A stretch of 64,000 bases of DNA from Actinomadura syzygii (GTDB lineage: Bacteria; Actinomycetota; Actinomycetes; Streptosporangiales; Streptosporangiaceae), in contig NZ_VSFF01000007.1 in assembly GCF_008085905.1 (NCBI RefSeq), positions 434,001 to 498,000 on the forward strand, written 5' to 3'. The notes beneath the pieces were generated by a model. The model was not told where the DNA came from and made no database searches. It saw only the letters and a list, made by a program, of their open reading frames with translations. Within the stretch, counting starts at the first letter, position 1. Each line of letters starts with the position of its first letter. The translations under genes were made by a program, and so were the position numbers. Shown here one piece after another: positions 33,576 to 42,064 of this stretch.

Positions 33576-34655
33576 TCAGCGCCGCATCCGGCCGCTGATC
33601 ATCGGCAGGTCCAGGCCGGTGCGGATGCCGGGATCGGCAGCGCAGACGGCGGGGACGGTGTTCAGCGCGTGCGCGGCCGCCGCCGTGATCGGGTCGGACA
33701 CCCAGTTCTCGTCGGCGGCGAGCGCCACGGACGGGCTGCCGTTCACGCGGAGCGAGTAGCCGGGGCCGCCCCACTCGGGCGGCATCCGCGCCGCGTCGGC
33801 CTTGTGCACCACCTCGATGGTGATCACGGGACGCCCGGCGGCGAGGCCGCTGAACGTCCAGCGGGCCGCCGCGACCGTGCCGCGCGGGATCGGACCGGCC
33901 GCGGTGACGAGGTCGGTGCCGGCGAGGCGGTGCTCGACGTCCATGTCGACCTCGTCCAGGTCGACGCCGAGCCCGGCGGCGACGAGGTGCAGGCTCTCGG
34001 AGTACAGCGCCCGCATCGCGGTCCGGGCGGGCCGCAGCGCCCGCAGGTACGCCTCCTCGGTCTTGCCGAAGCCGATCATGCGGTGGACCATCTGCCAGGA
34101 CGGGTACCGCGAGAAGTCCGCGCACTCCCGGACGTAGACGTGCCCGATCCGGCTGGACAGCCGAGTCAGCACCAGCGGCAGGAGGTCGGCCATGAAGCCG
34201 CCGCTGATCCCGCTGCCGTGCACGGACGTGCCGCCGAGCTTGCACGCCTGCTCCAGCTCGTTCACGTACTGCGGGCCGTGCGCCTGCGGGTAGACGAAGC
34301 CGTTGAGCGAGATCACGTTCTTCCCGGACGCGAGCAGCGCGCAGACGACCTCCAGCTCGGCGAACCGGTCGAGGCCGGGCCGCGGCGCGTAGATGACGCA
34401 GTCGGCTTCGAGGTCGAGGATCTCCTCAAGGTCCCGGGTGGCGCGGACCCCGACGGGCGCGCGGCCCGCGATGGCGGCCGCGTCGACGCCCGCCTTGTCG
34501 GGGGAGTGGACCCAGGCGCCGGCCAGTTCGAGGTCGTCCCGGTCGAGCACGGCCCTGATCACGCTTCGTCCGACGGCACCGGTCGCCCACTGCACGACGC
34601 GGTACGGACGGGGGCCGGGCGAGTACGCGGGCGAGTACGCGTCGGCGGGGCTCAT
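33576..34655 (-). CDS. dihydrodipicolinate reductase-like NAD(P)-dependent dehydrogenase
   Basis: The 359-residue protein begins with a Rossmann domain, YRVVQWATGAVGRSVIRAVLDRDDLELAGAWVHSPDKAGVD, of the DapB-like group that includes 2,4-diaminopentanoate dehydrogenase, and continues with VIYAPRPG and NVISLNGFVYPQA. In actinomycetes such genes often lie among lipid or steroid catabolic genes; here an SDR and an enoyl-CoA hydratase follow on the other strand. The substrate is unknown. The ATG at 34655 is preferred; 25 upstream codons lack family similarity. Confidence 0.75.
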   Translation of the reverse strand: MSPADAYSPAYSPGPRPYRVVQWATGAVGRSVIRAVLDRDDLELAGAWVHSPDKAGVDAAAIAGRAPVGVRATRDLEEILDLEADCVIYAPRPGLDRFAELEVVCALLASGKNVISLNGFVYPQAHGPQYVNELEQACKLGGTSVHGSGISGGFMADLLPLVLTRLSSRIGHVYVRECADFSRYPSWQMVHRMIGFGKTEEAYLRALRPARTAMRALYSESLHLVAAGLGVDLDEVDMDVEHRLAGTDLVTAAGPIPRGTVAAARWTFSGLAAGRPVITIEVVHKADAARMPPEWGGPGYSLRVNGSPSVALAADENWVSDPITAAAAHALNTVPAVCAADPGIRTGLDLPMISGRMRR

Positions 34656-34863
34656 CGATGCGGGACCTCCGTTGCTCGTCGCGAGGAGAGTACGCCGTTG
34701 GCACCGGGCGAAAAGCGGCATTCTGCGCAATTCTCTACCGGCCCCATGGTACGCCCGGTCGAAACCGGGGCCCGCTCCCGAGCGCGGTTCGGTTTGGTGG
34801 TACCACTGGGTAACCCCTGGATGATTGCCTGGGGCGTAGCAGCTCGCATGTGAGGAGACACAG

Positions 34864-35766
34864 ATGTCGGAACTGCGCTACGACGGCCGGGTCGCGGTCG
34901 TGACCGGGGCCGGGCACGGCCTCGGCCGCCGGCACGCGCTGGAGCTCGCCGCGCGCGGCGCCAGGGTCGTCGTCAACGACCTCGGCGGCGACCGGTCCGG
35001 CGTCGGCGCCTCCGCCGGCCCCGCGCAGCAGGTCGTGGACGAGATCGCGAAGGCCGGCGGGGAGGCGGTCGCGAACCCCGACGACGTCGCGACGCCGGAC
35101 GGCGCGCGGGCCGTCGTCCAGGCCGCGCTCGACGCCTTCGGCAAGGTCGACATCGTGATCAACAACGCGGGCATCCTGCGCGACAGGTCGTTCAAGAACA
35201 TGACGGTCGAGGAGTTCGACGCGGTCATCGCCGTCCACCTGCGCGGCTCGTTCCTCGTCTCCAGCGCCGCGTGGCCGCACCTGCGCGAGAACGGGCACGG
35301 GCGGATCGTGAACACCTCGTCCCCGGCCGGGCTGTTCGGCAACTTCGGCCAGGCCAACTACGCCACCGCCAAGATGGGCCTGGTCGGGTTCACGAAGACG
35401 CTCGCGCACGAGGGCGCCAAGTACGACATCAAGGCCAACGCCATCGCCCCGGTCGCGTGGACGCGCATGACCGAGGACCTGCTGCCCGCCGACTTCGCGG
35501 GCAAGCTGGGCGTCGAGCAGGTGACGCCGCTCGTCGCCTACCTCGCCCACGAGTCCAACCAGGACTCCGGCGAGGTCTACACGGTCGGCGGCGGCCGGAT
35601 CGCGAAGATCTTCGTCGCGGAGGGCCCCGGCTACGGGCAGCAGGACACGTTCACGGTGGAGGACGTCCGCGACAACTGGGCGGCGATCGGCGCGGCGGAG
35701 CCGCTGACCGTCCACAAGAACGCGATGGACCAGCTCGGCCCGCTGATCCAGCAGCTCAGCGGCTGA
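34864..35766 (+). CDS. SDR family dehydrogenase, multifunctional-enzyme-2 hydroxyacyl-CoA type
   Basis: The 300-residue short-chain dehydrogenase shows V-T-G-A-G-H-G-L-G-R (cofactor loop), NDLGGDRSG, NNAGILRD, and the active site S-S...Y-A-T-A-K (Tyr about 161). The D-L-G-G-D-R-S-G and I-L-R-D-R-S-F segments are those of peroxisomal multifunctional enzyme-2 type (3R)-hydroxyacyl-CoA dehydrogenases, so it probably oxidises a hydroxyacyl-CoA in fatty acid or steroid side-chain breakdown. It is followed 4 bp later by an enoyl-CoA hydratase gene. Confidence 0.88.
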   Translation: MSELRYDGRVAVVTGAGHGLGRRHALELAARGARVVVNDLGGDRSGVGASAGPAQQVVDEIAKAGGEAVANPDDVATPDGARAVVQAALDAFGKVDIVINNAGILRDRSFKNMTVEEFDAVIAVHLRGSFLVSSAAWPHLRENGHGRIVNTSSPAGLFGNFGQANYATAKMGLVGFTKTLAHEGAKYDIKANAIAPVAWTRMTEDLLPADFAGKLGVEQVTPLVAYLAHESNQDSGEVYTVGGGRIAKIFVAEGPGYGQQDTFTVEDVRDNWAAIGAAEPLTVHKNAMDQLGPLIQQLSG

Positions 35767-35770
35767 TCCG

Positions 35771-36571
35771 TTGAGCGGGATAGAGCTCGACCGGCGGGAC
35801 GGGGTGCTCACGATCGCCCTGTCCCGTCCGGAGCGCCTCAACGCGGTCGACAATGCCATGACCGAGGAACTGCTCGACGTCCTCAACGAGCTGATGCGCG
35901 ACCCCGACACGCGGGTCGTCGTCCTCACCGGGAAGGGCCGCGGGTTCAGCTCGGGCATGGACATCCAGGAGGGCGACCCGGGCGGCGCCGGGACGGCGGA
36001 GGGCCGCGCCCAGCGGCTCTACCGGGCCATCGCACGCGGCGGCGAGGTCACCGCGCGGCTGCGGGAGATCCCGCAGCCGGTGGTCGCGGCGCTGCACGGC
36101 CCCGTCGCCGGGGTGGGGTTGTCCTGGGCGCTGGCCTGCGACCTGCGGGTCGCCGACGAGTCGACCCGGTTCGTGGTGCCGTTCACTGACCTCGGGCTGT
36201 CGGCGGGCGACTGCGGCCTGTCCTGGCTGCTGCCCCGGCTCGTCGGCCCGGCGCGGGCCGCGGAGATCGCCTACCGGAGCCCGCGGCTGGACGTCCGGCG
36301 CGCCGACGCGCTCGGCCTGATCACCGAGACCGTCCCCGCGGGGACGGTCCTGGAGGCGGCGCACGCCCTCGCGGGCGAGCTGCTCGGCAAGTCACCGTAC
36401 GGGCTGCGCCGGACGAAGGAGCTGCTCAACGCGTCCCTGGACGCCCCCGGCCTGCGCGCGCACCTCAACACCGAGACGGCCGTCCAGACCCTCGCCTTCT
36501 TCACCGAGGACCTGGCCGAGGGCATGGCCGCCGCCCTGGAGAAACGTCCCCCAGACTTCAGGAACCGTTGA
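35771..36571 (+). CDS. enoyl-CoA hydratase/isomerase family protein
   Basis: The 266-residue crotonase-fold protein has LSRPERLNAVDNAMTEELLDVLNEL, GRGFSSGMDIQEGD (oxyanion Gly), and HGPVAGVGLSWALACDLRVADESTRFVVPFTDLGLSAGDCGLSWLLPRLVG. The catalytic Glu pair of true hydratases is not obvious: the first position reads T-D and the second lies near G-D-C-G, so it may be an isomerase or hydrolase-like member. The start is TTG at 35771, 4 bp after the SDR stop, so the two are one operon. Confidence 0.83.
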   Translation: MSGIELDRRDGVLTIALSRPERLNAVDNAMTEELLDVLNELMRDPDTRVVVLTGKGRGFSSGMDIQEGDPGGAGTAEGRAQRLYRAIARGGEVTARLREIPQPVVAALHGPVAGVGLSWALACDLRVADESTRFVVPFTDLGLSAGDCGLSWLLPRLVGPARAAEIAYRSPRLDVRRADALGLITETVPAGTVLEAAHALAGELLGKSPYGLRRTKELLNASLDAPGLRAHLNTETAVQTLAFFTEDLAEGMAAALEKRPPDFRNR

Positions 36572-36598
36572 TTCCCGGAGAGACCTGAGCCGAGCCCG

Positions 36599-36762
36599 CG
36601 GGTTGTGCGGCCGGAGGCGCCCCAGCGCCGGAGGCCGCACGACCCGACGGCGCAGGCGACCGCAGCGACGCCCCACACACTCGCACAGGCAAGACAGACA
36701 GAAACGGCGGCGTGAGGATCGCCTGCGCCGCAACGGGGGTTCCAGGGGGTCGCCCCCCTGGG
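36599..36762 (-). repeat. composite structured repeat element, copy B
   Basis: The inverted counterpart of copy A. The 30-bp G/C hairpin (36733-36762) is identical to copy A read on the other strand. The palindrome (36599-36646) matches with a few changes, of which the outer CGG/CCG pair compensates the CAG/CTG of copy A. Inner arms at 36647-36659 and 36719-36731 pair over 12 bp but differ in sequence from copy A. It fills the space between two convergent genes, and its G/C hairpin directly follows the chelatase-fold gene stop. Confidence 0.8.
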
Positions 36763-37614
36763 CTAGTCAGCCAGGGCGAGCGACAGGGCTTCCACGTAGC
36801 GCAGGGCGGCCAGTCGGGCCAGGGCCGGGTGGGCGCCCAGCGGGGTGGACGCGGCGGCGCCGACGGAGGCGGCGGCGGGCGCGGCGAGGACGGCCTCCGG
36901 CTCCGGGCCGATCAGGTGCGGCGCGAGCGCGATGGAGGCGGCCCCGGCGGCGCGCAGCTGCTCGGTGGCGGCCTTGACCGACGACTCGTCGTTCAGCGAG
37001 GCGGTGAAGACCGGCGCGGCGAGCCGCGAGGCGAGCAGCACGCCGGTGACCTCGGCCTGCCGGACGGCCGTCGCGTCGCCCGGAGTGGCGACGATCACGC
37101 CGGACGCGGCCGTCACCATCGTCATCAGCCGGATCCGGTCGGCGCGGGCGAGCCCGGCGTCGGCGAGCCGGTCGTGCAGGGCCTCGGCGATGAGGGGGTG
37201 CGGGCCGAGCGGCTCGGCGGCCACGGCGTGCACGGGCGCGGCGGACACGGCGGCGTGCAGCGCGGCGTCCATTCTCGGGTCGGGGCCCGTCGACAGCGGG
37301 ACGACGACCGCGGCCAGCTCGCCCTCCTCGCCGCGCAGCCCGGCGAGCACCGCGGTCAGGCTCGCCTCGTCGCCCTCCAGGTAACCGACGCGGGCGGGCT
37401 GCCCGGTGTGCTCGATCTCGACGAGCCGGGCGAGCTCCGCGGCGATCGCGGTGGCGGTGTGCCGGGCGGGGCCGGGCACGGCCAGGATGAGCGTTGGGGA
37501 GTTGGGGGGAAGCAGGAAGGACTCGTCGCCGCGATGCCGGCCGCCGCGGGGGGCGCGGCGCCGTCGCGACGGCAGTGCCTCGGGTGCGTGGCTCTCGGGA
37601 CTCACGGCGGGCAT
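36763..37614 (-). CDS. sirohydrochlorin-chelatase-fold (CbiX-like) protein lacking metal-site His
   Basis: The 283-residue protein has two repeats of the CbiX fold with LGPHPLIAEALHDRLADAGLARADRIRLM between them, as in actinomycete proteins annotated as sirohydrochlorin chelatases. The first catalytic site, normally H-G-S, reads A-V-P-G-P, and the second, normally a His before R-V-D, reads P-D-P-R-M-D. Both metal-binding His are missing, so chelation in the usual way is doubtful. The N-terminus has a disordered Arg/Pro-rich region. ATG 37614 was chosen; upstream codons have no coding character. Confidence 0.72.
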   Translation of the reverse strand: MPAVSPESHAPEALPSRRRRAPRGGRHRGDESFLLPPNSPTLILAVPGPARHTATAIAAELARLVEIEHTGQPARVGYLEGDEASLTAVLAGLRGEEGELAAVVVPLSTGPDPRMDAALHAAVSAAPVHAVAAEPLGPHPLIAEALHDRLADAGLARADRIRLMTMVTAASGVIVATPGDATAVRQAEVTGVLLASRLAAPVFTASLNDESSVKAATEQLRAAGAASIALAPHLIGPEPEAVLAAPAAASVGAAASTPLGAHPALARLAALRYVEALSLALAD

Positions 37615-37982
37615 CGTAACGCCCTCTGGCCGGGGAGTCGGTCTCCCGGCCCGGCCGCCGTCGTTGCCTGTATGAATCGCGGTGCTCCTTCCGTGCCGGT
37701 CGCGACGCCTGCGGGGGATGAAGAAGCAGAGTATGGCGGAATGTCCCGCGGCAACAGAGGGAAATGAAGTAAATTGTCCTGATTTGCCGCTATCTCCTTG
37801 CGATCGGTTCGCCGTGCCCCGCCCTGATGACGGACATACCAGCAGGTGATGAGGAATGGCGGCAATGACGTCGAAAGGCGGCAAAGGGGTTGCGGCGGCG
37901 TCACCGGCGGCCTTTATGATCCAGGGACCTTCCGCGCCGGAACGCCCGGGGCCCGCTGGAATCGGAGGACGAGGGAACCCGC
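37615..37982. other. divergent intergenic region before the conservon, no gene
   Basis: The 368 bp between the chelatase-fold gene and the first conservon gene include an AT-rich zone at about 37735-37800 (unusual here) that probably holds promoter elements. Before 37983 a GGAGGACGAGGG stretch provides the ribosome site. I see no coding sequence. Confidence 0.6.
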
Positions 37983-38441
37983 ATGATGCACAACACCGCG
38001 ACCGGCGAGCTGAACTGGCTGCTCAACGACTTCGCCGAGCGGGTGACGACCGTGCGGCAGGCGGTGATCCTGTCCCGGGACGGCCTCGCCGTCGCCGCGT
38101 CCAGCGAGCTGGGCCGGGAGGACGCCGAGCACCTGTCCGCGCTGGCGTCCGGGGTGCAGAGCCTCGCCCGCGGCGCCGGCCGCCACTTCGCGGGCGGGAA
38201 CGTCCGGCAGACGATCATCGAGATGGACGCCCTGCTGCTGTTCGTGACGGCCGCCGGCGACGGCACCTGCCTCGCCGTCGTCGCCGAGGCGGACGCGGAC
38301 GCCGGGCTCGTCGCCTACGAGATGGCGGTGCTGGTCAAGCGCGTGGGGCAGCACCTCCAGGCGGCCCCGCGGTTCGCTTCCGGACCGGGCGGCGGCGGGG
38401 GCCTCGGAGCCCCCGGAGGGTCCGCGCCGCGCGGCTTCTGA
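37983..38441 (+). CDS. roadblock/LC7 domain protein (first conservon copy)
   Basis: The 152-residue protein has the roadblock fold of Cvn B-type proteins: LNWLLNDFAERVTTVRQAVILSRDGLAVAAS, EDAEHLSALASGVQSLARGAGRHF, RQTIIEMDALLLFVTAAGDGTCLAVV, and DAGLVAYEMAVLVKRVGQHL, then a Gly-rich tail. Such proteins are thought to act as GTPase-activating or scaffold partners of the small GTPase. It precedes the kinase gene by 158 bp, so it may be transcribed apart from the operon core. Confidence 0.85.
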   Translation: MMHNTATGELNWLLNDFAERVTTVRQAVILSRDGLAVAASSELGREDAEHLSALASGVQSLARGAGRHFAGGNVRQTIIEMDALLLFVTAAGDGTCLAVVAEADADAGLVAYEMAVLVKRVGQHLQAAPRFASGPGGGGGLGAPGGSAPRGF

Positions 38442-38599
38442 GCCGGTCGGACGGGTCCGGCGGCGGACACGCCGCGGAAACGCCCGGCGCCGGTGACCCC
38501 GCGAGGCGGTAGGCGACGTAGTAGGCTCCCGCACACCCCCCTTACTCCCACGCATCGGGAGGATTCCCCCGCAATGTCCTGCCTCCGGACGCCGAAGCC

Positions 38600-41221
38600 G
38601 TGACGATCCCCAGTCTCTCCTCCATCCGGGCGAGGATCACCCTGCTGGTCCTCGTCCCGCTGCTGGCGCTGGCCGCGCTGTGGGCGTTCCTCACCGGCAT
38701 GACCTACGGCGACGCCCACCAGCTGCTGCAGGCCCGCAAGTTCCAGAACGAGATGGTGCTGCCCTCGCAGCGGCTCATCGACGCGCTGCAGAAGGAGCGG
38801 CGGCTGGCGATGGCCGAGCTCGGCGGCGCCCGCGCGGCCGACCCGGGCGTGATGCGAGCGCAGCGGCAGACCGCCGACACGGCGGCCGAGGAGGTCCGCG
38901 CGGGCAGCCGGGACAAGGGCCTGCGCGGGGCGATCCAGCCCGAGATCGTGGAGCGGATGGACACGTTCGTCCGCCGCCTCGGCGACCTCCCGGAGGTCCG
39001 CCGCGGCGTGGACCAGCGGGTCACCGCCCGCGCCGACGCGCTCCGCGCTTACAGCGACCTGATCGACGCTGGCTTCTCCGTCTACAACGCGACCACGCCG
39101 GGGGACGGCTCCATCACGGCGCACGCCCGCACGCTCATCGCGTTCGGCCGCGCCCGCGAGTTCCTGGCCCGCGAGGACGCCCTGCTGACCGGCGCGCTCG
39201 CCGCCGGGCGCATCACGGTCGCCGAGCGCGGCCACTTCGCGCAGCTCGTCGGCGCGCAGCGGCTGCTGTACGGGGACACCGTGCCGAACCTGCCGGCCGA
39301 CGACCGCGTCCGCTACGCCAAGCTCGTCGCGACCGACCCGTTCACCCGGCTCCGCACGATGGAGGACCAGGTCGTCCGCGGCGCCGAGCCCGCCACGGCG
39401 GAGTCGCGGCGGGCCCAGCAGGGGCCGAACGCCGTCCCCGGTGCGGCGGGCCGCCAGGGCGCGCGCGGCCCGGTCGTCGACCCGTCGGTGTGGCGGTCGG
39501 TCGCCGACACCGCGAACGGCGGCCTGTACACGCTGGAGAACAAGGTCCTCGACGACGTCACCATGCACGCCCGGCACATCGCGGTCCGCACGTTCCTGCG
39601 GCTCGCGTTCGCGGGCGGGCTCGGCCTCCTCGCGATCGTGCTGTCCGCGGTGATCGCGACGCGGGTGTCGCGGCGGCTGCTGCGCGAGTGCCGGACGCTC
39701 GCCGCGGGCGTCGTCGAGTTCACCCGCGACCGGCTGCCGCGGCTCGCCGAGGGGGTCCGGGCGGGGCGTCCCGCCGAGCCGGGGCCCGTCCCGGACGCCG
39801 GGTACCGCATCGACGAGATCCGGCAGATCGCCGAGTCGTTCGACCGCACCCGCGAGGCCGTGGTGCGCGCCGCCGAGGGCGAGGTCGCGGCGCGGCGCGG
39901 CATCAACGACGTGTTCGTCAACCTCGCGCGCCGCAACCAGGCGCTGCTGCACCGGCAGCTCAGCCTGCTCGACACGATGGAGCGCCGCACCGAGGACCCG
40001 TCCGAGCTGTCGGACCTGTTCCGCCTCGACCACCTCGCGACCCGCATGCGGCGGCACGCCGAGGGCCTCGTCATCCTCGCGGGCAAGTCGGCGGGCCGCG
40101 GCTGGCGCCGTCCCGTCCCGCTGGTGGACGTGGTGCGCGGCGCGGTCGCCGAGGTCGAGGACTACCCGCGCGTCCGGGTGCAGCCGCTGCCCCGGGTCGC
40201 GCTGCTCGGCTCCGCGGTCGCCGACGTCATCCACATGCTCGCCGAGGTCGTGGAGAACGCGACGACGTTCTCGCCGCCGCAGTCGCCGGTGCGGGTCAGC
40301 GGGCAGGCGGTCGCCTCCGGGTTCGCGATCGAGGTGGAGGACCGCGGGCTCGGCATGACCGAGGAGGCGCTGCGCGCCGCCAACGAGCGGCTCGCCCACC
40401 CGCCGGAGTTCGACCCGTCCGACAGCGCGCAGCTCGGGCTGTTCGTCGTGGCGCGGCTCGCGCTGCGGCACGAGATCCAGGTGACGCTCCGCCCGTCCCC
40501 GTACGGCGGGACGACCGCGATCGCGCTGATCCCGAGTTCGCTGGTCGTCGAGGCCGCCGAGCCCGACGCCGCCGTCCGCCGGGCGACCGGGCCGATCCAG
40601 GCGCCGCCCGACCCGGCGGTCGCGCTGCCCGCGTCCGCGCGTCCCGCGGTGCAGGCGGGCCCGGCCGAGCGGCCCGAGGCGAGCGGGCTGATGCGGCTCG
40701 TCGCCGAGGCCGGTCCGCTCGCGCCGCCGAAGCCGCCCGCTCCGGCCGAGGAGGGCGCGAAGGAGAAGGAGGACGCGGGGCAGCCCGCGCCGCAGGCGGG
40801 AGAACTGCCGAAGCGGCGCCGGCAGCAGCACCTCGCGCCCCAGCTCAAGGAACGGGTGGACGCTCGCCTCGCCGCCCAGAACGGTTCCCGCCCGCCCGCG
40901 GGGTCCGAGCCGGAGCCGGGCGCGGCGGAGATGACGCCGCTGTCCGCGCCCGTCCCGATGGACCCCACTCCCGAACCCGCCCCGCCCGCTCCCGCCCCGC
41001 CCGCTCCCACCGAGACCGCTCCCACCGAGTCCGCTCCCGAGATTTCGGACGGCGCGCCGTCCCCGGCCGCCGACGAGAACCCGGAGCGCTCGCCCGAGGC
41101 GTTGCGCTCGATGATGTCCGCCATGCAACGCGGCTGGCAGCGCGGCCGGAAGGACTCGGCCGACGCCGAGCCGGCGCGGGAGGACCCCGCGCGGGAGGAC
41201 CAGGAGGACGACACCCGATGA
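38600..41221 (+). CDS. conservon sensor histidine kinase with nitrate/nitrite-sensing domain (CvnA)
   Basis: The 873-residue protein has a membrane helix (about 13-36), a large extracellular NIT-type sensor domain (about 40-330), a second membrane helix (about 335-355) with the RVSRRLL HAMP start, a HAMP/linker region, HATPase-like motifs (EVVENATTFSPP, EDRGLGMTEEAL, LGLFVVARLA), and a long Pro/Ala/Glu-rich C-terminal tail (about 650-873). A classical phospho-His H-box is not evident, as in other CvnA proteins, which may sense redox or nitrogen oxide signals. GTG start 38600. The last codons overlap the next gene (ATGA). Confidence 0.88.
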   Translation: MTIPSLSSIRARITLLVLVPLLALAALWAFLTGMTYGDAHQLLQARKFQNEMVLPSQRLIDALQKERRLAMAELGGARAADPGVMRAQRQTADTAAEEVRAGSRDKGLRGAIQPEIVERMDTFVRRLGDLPEVRRGVDQRVTARADALRAYSDLIDAGFSVYNATTPGDGSITAHARTLIAFGRAREFLAREDALLTGALAAGRITVAERGHFAQLVGAQRLLYGDTVPNLPADDRVRYAKLVATDPFTRLRTMEDQVVRGAEPATAESRRAQQGPNAVPGAAGRQGARGPVVDPSVWRSVADTANGGLYTLENKVLDDVTMHARHIAVRTFLRLAFAGGLGLLAIVLSAVIATRVSRRLLRECRTLAAGVVEFTRDRLPRLAEGVRAGRPAEPGPVPDAGYRIDEIRQIAESFDRTREAVVRAAEGEVAARRGINDVFVNLARRNQALLHRQLSLLDTMERRTEDPSELSDLFRLDHLATRMRRHAEGLVILAGKSAGRGWRRPVPLVDVVRGAVAEVEDYPRVRVQPLPRVALLGSAVADVIHMLAEVVENATTFSPPQSPVRVSGQAVASGFAIEVEDRGLGMTEEALRAANERLAHPPEFDPSDSAQLGLFVVARLALRHEIQVTLRPSPYGGTTAIALIPSSLVVEAAEPDAAVRRATGPIQAPPDPAVALPASARPAVQAGPAERPEASGLMRLVAEAGPLAPPKPPAPAEEGAKEKEDAGQPAPQAGELPKRRRQQHLAPQLKERVDARLAAQNGSRPPAGSEPEPGAAEMTPLSAPVPMDPTPEPAPPAPAPPAPTETAPTESAPEISDGAPSPAADENPERSPEALRSMMSAMQRGWQRGRKDSADAEPAREDPAREDQEDDTR

Positions 41222-41664
41222 CAGAAGCCGAGCACTCCGGCGGGGAGGTTCCGGGCGGCGCCGGAGGCGAGCTGAACTGGCTGCTGGACAGCCTGGTCGA
41301 GCGCGTCGCCGCGGTGCGGAACGCGGTCGTGCTGTCGAGCGACGGGCTGCGGATCGCCGCGTCCAAGGGGCTCGCCAGGGAGGAGTCCGACCACCTGTCC
41401 GCGGTGGCCGCGAGCTTCCAGAGCCTCGCGCGCGGGGCGGGCGAGTCGTTCGGCGGCGGCCCGGTCCGGCAGACGATCGTGGAGATGGAGTCGGCGTTCC
41501 TGTTCGTCACCGCCGCCGGGGACGGCGCGTGCCTCGCCGTCCTGTCCGCCGCGAACGCCGACCTCGGGCTGATCGCCTACGAGATGGCGATGCTGGTGAC
41601 GCGGGTCGGCCGGCACCTGTCGGCGAACCCGCGGGCCACCCTGACCGAGCCGGGCGGCGGGTGA
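41218..41664 (+). CDS. roadblock/LC7 domain protein (second conservon copy, CvnB)
   Basis: The 148-residue protein repeats the roadblock fold: LNWLLDSLVERVAAVRNAVVLSSDGLRIAAS, EESDHLSAVAASFQSLARGAGESF, RQTIVEMESAFLFVTAAGDGACLAVL, LGLIAYEMAMLVTRVGRHL. It is close to the copy at 37983 over its whole length, differing mostly at the tails. Its ATG overlaps the kinase stop by 4 bp. Confidence 0.88.
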   Translation: MTEAEHSGGEVPGGAGGELNWLLDSLVERVAAVRNAVVLSSDGLRIAASKGLAREESDHLSAVAASFQSLARGAGESFGGGPVRQTIVEMESAFLFVTAAGDGACLAVLSAANADLGLIAYEMAMLVTRVGRHLSANPRATLTEPGGG

Positions 41665-41668
41665 GGCC

Positions 41669-42064
41669 ATGGCGGACGGTGCCTGGTACGACGACGCCGC
41701 GGGGCCGGTGGTGCGCCCGTACGCGCTCACCGGCGGCCGGACGCACTACACGGGCGACGACTTCGACCTCGTCGCCCTGATCGCGGCCGCCGAGCCCCCC
41801 GAGGCCGCGGCGGGCGAGCCCGCCCTGGCGGCGCCCGCGTGGGCGCCCGGACCGGAACATCACATGATCTTGGAGCTTTGCCGCACACCGCTGTCGGTCG
41901 CCGAGATAGCGTCGGATCTGGAACTTCCCCTCGGGGTCGTCCGTGTCCTGCTCGGCGATCTGCTCGACCGCTCGCTGATACAGGTCCGGCGCCCCGCGCC
42001 GGTGGCGCAGTTCCCCAGCGAGCGCGTACTCAAGGAAGTGATCGATGGAATCCGTGCGCTCTGA
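41669..42064 (+). CDS. DUF742 conservon protein (CvnC)
   Basis: The 131-residue protein has the DUF742 pattern: VVRPYALTGGRT, an acidic/Ala-rich stretch, HHMILELCRTPLSVAEIASDLELPLGVVRVLLGDLLDRSLIQVRRP, a winged-helix-like fold, and a FPSERVLKEVIDGIRAL end. It starts 4 bp after the roadblock gene and its last 20 bp overlap the GTPase gene. It is the third member of the Cvn set and presumably bridges roadblock and GTPase proteins. Confidence 0.88.
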   Translation: MADGAWYDDAAGPVVRPYALTGGRTHYTGDDFDLVALIAAAEPPEAAAGEPALAAPAWAPGPEHHMILELCRTPLSVAEIASDLELPLGVVRVLLGDLLDRSLIQVRRPAPVAQFPSERVLKEVIDGIRAL

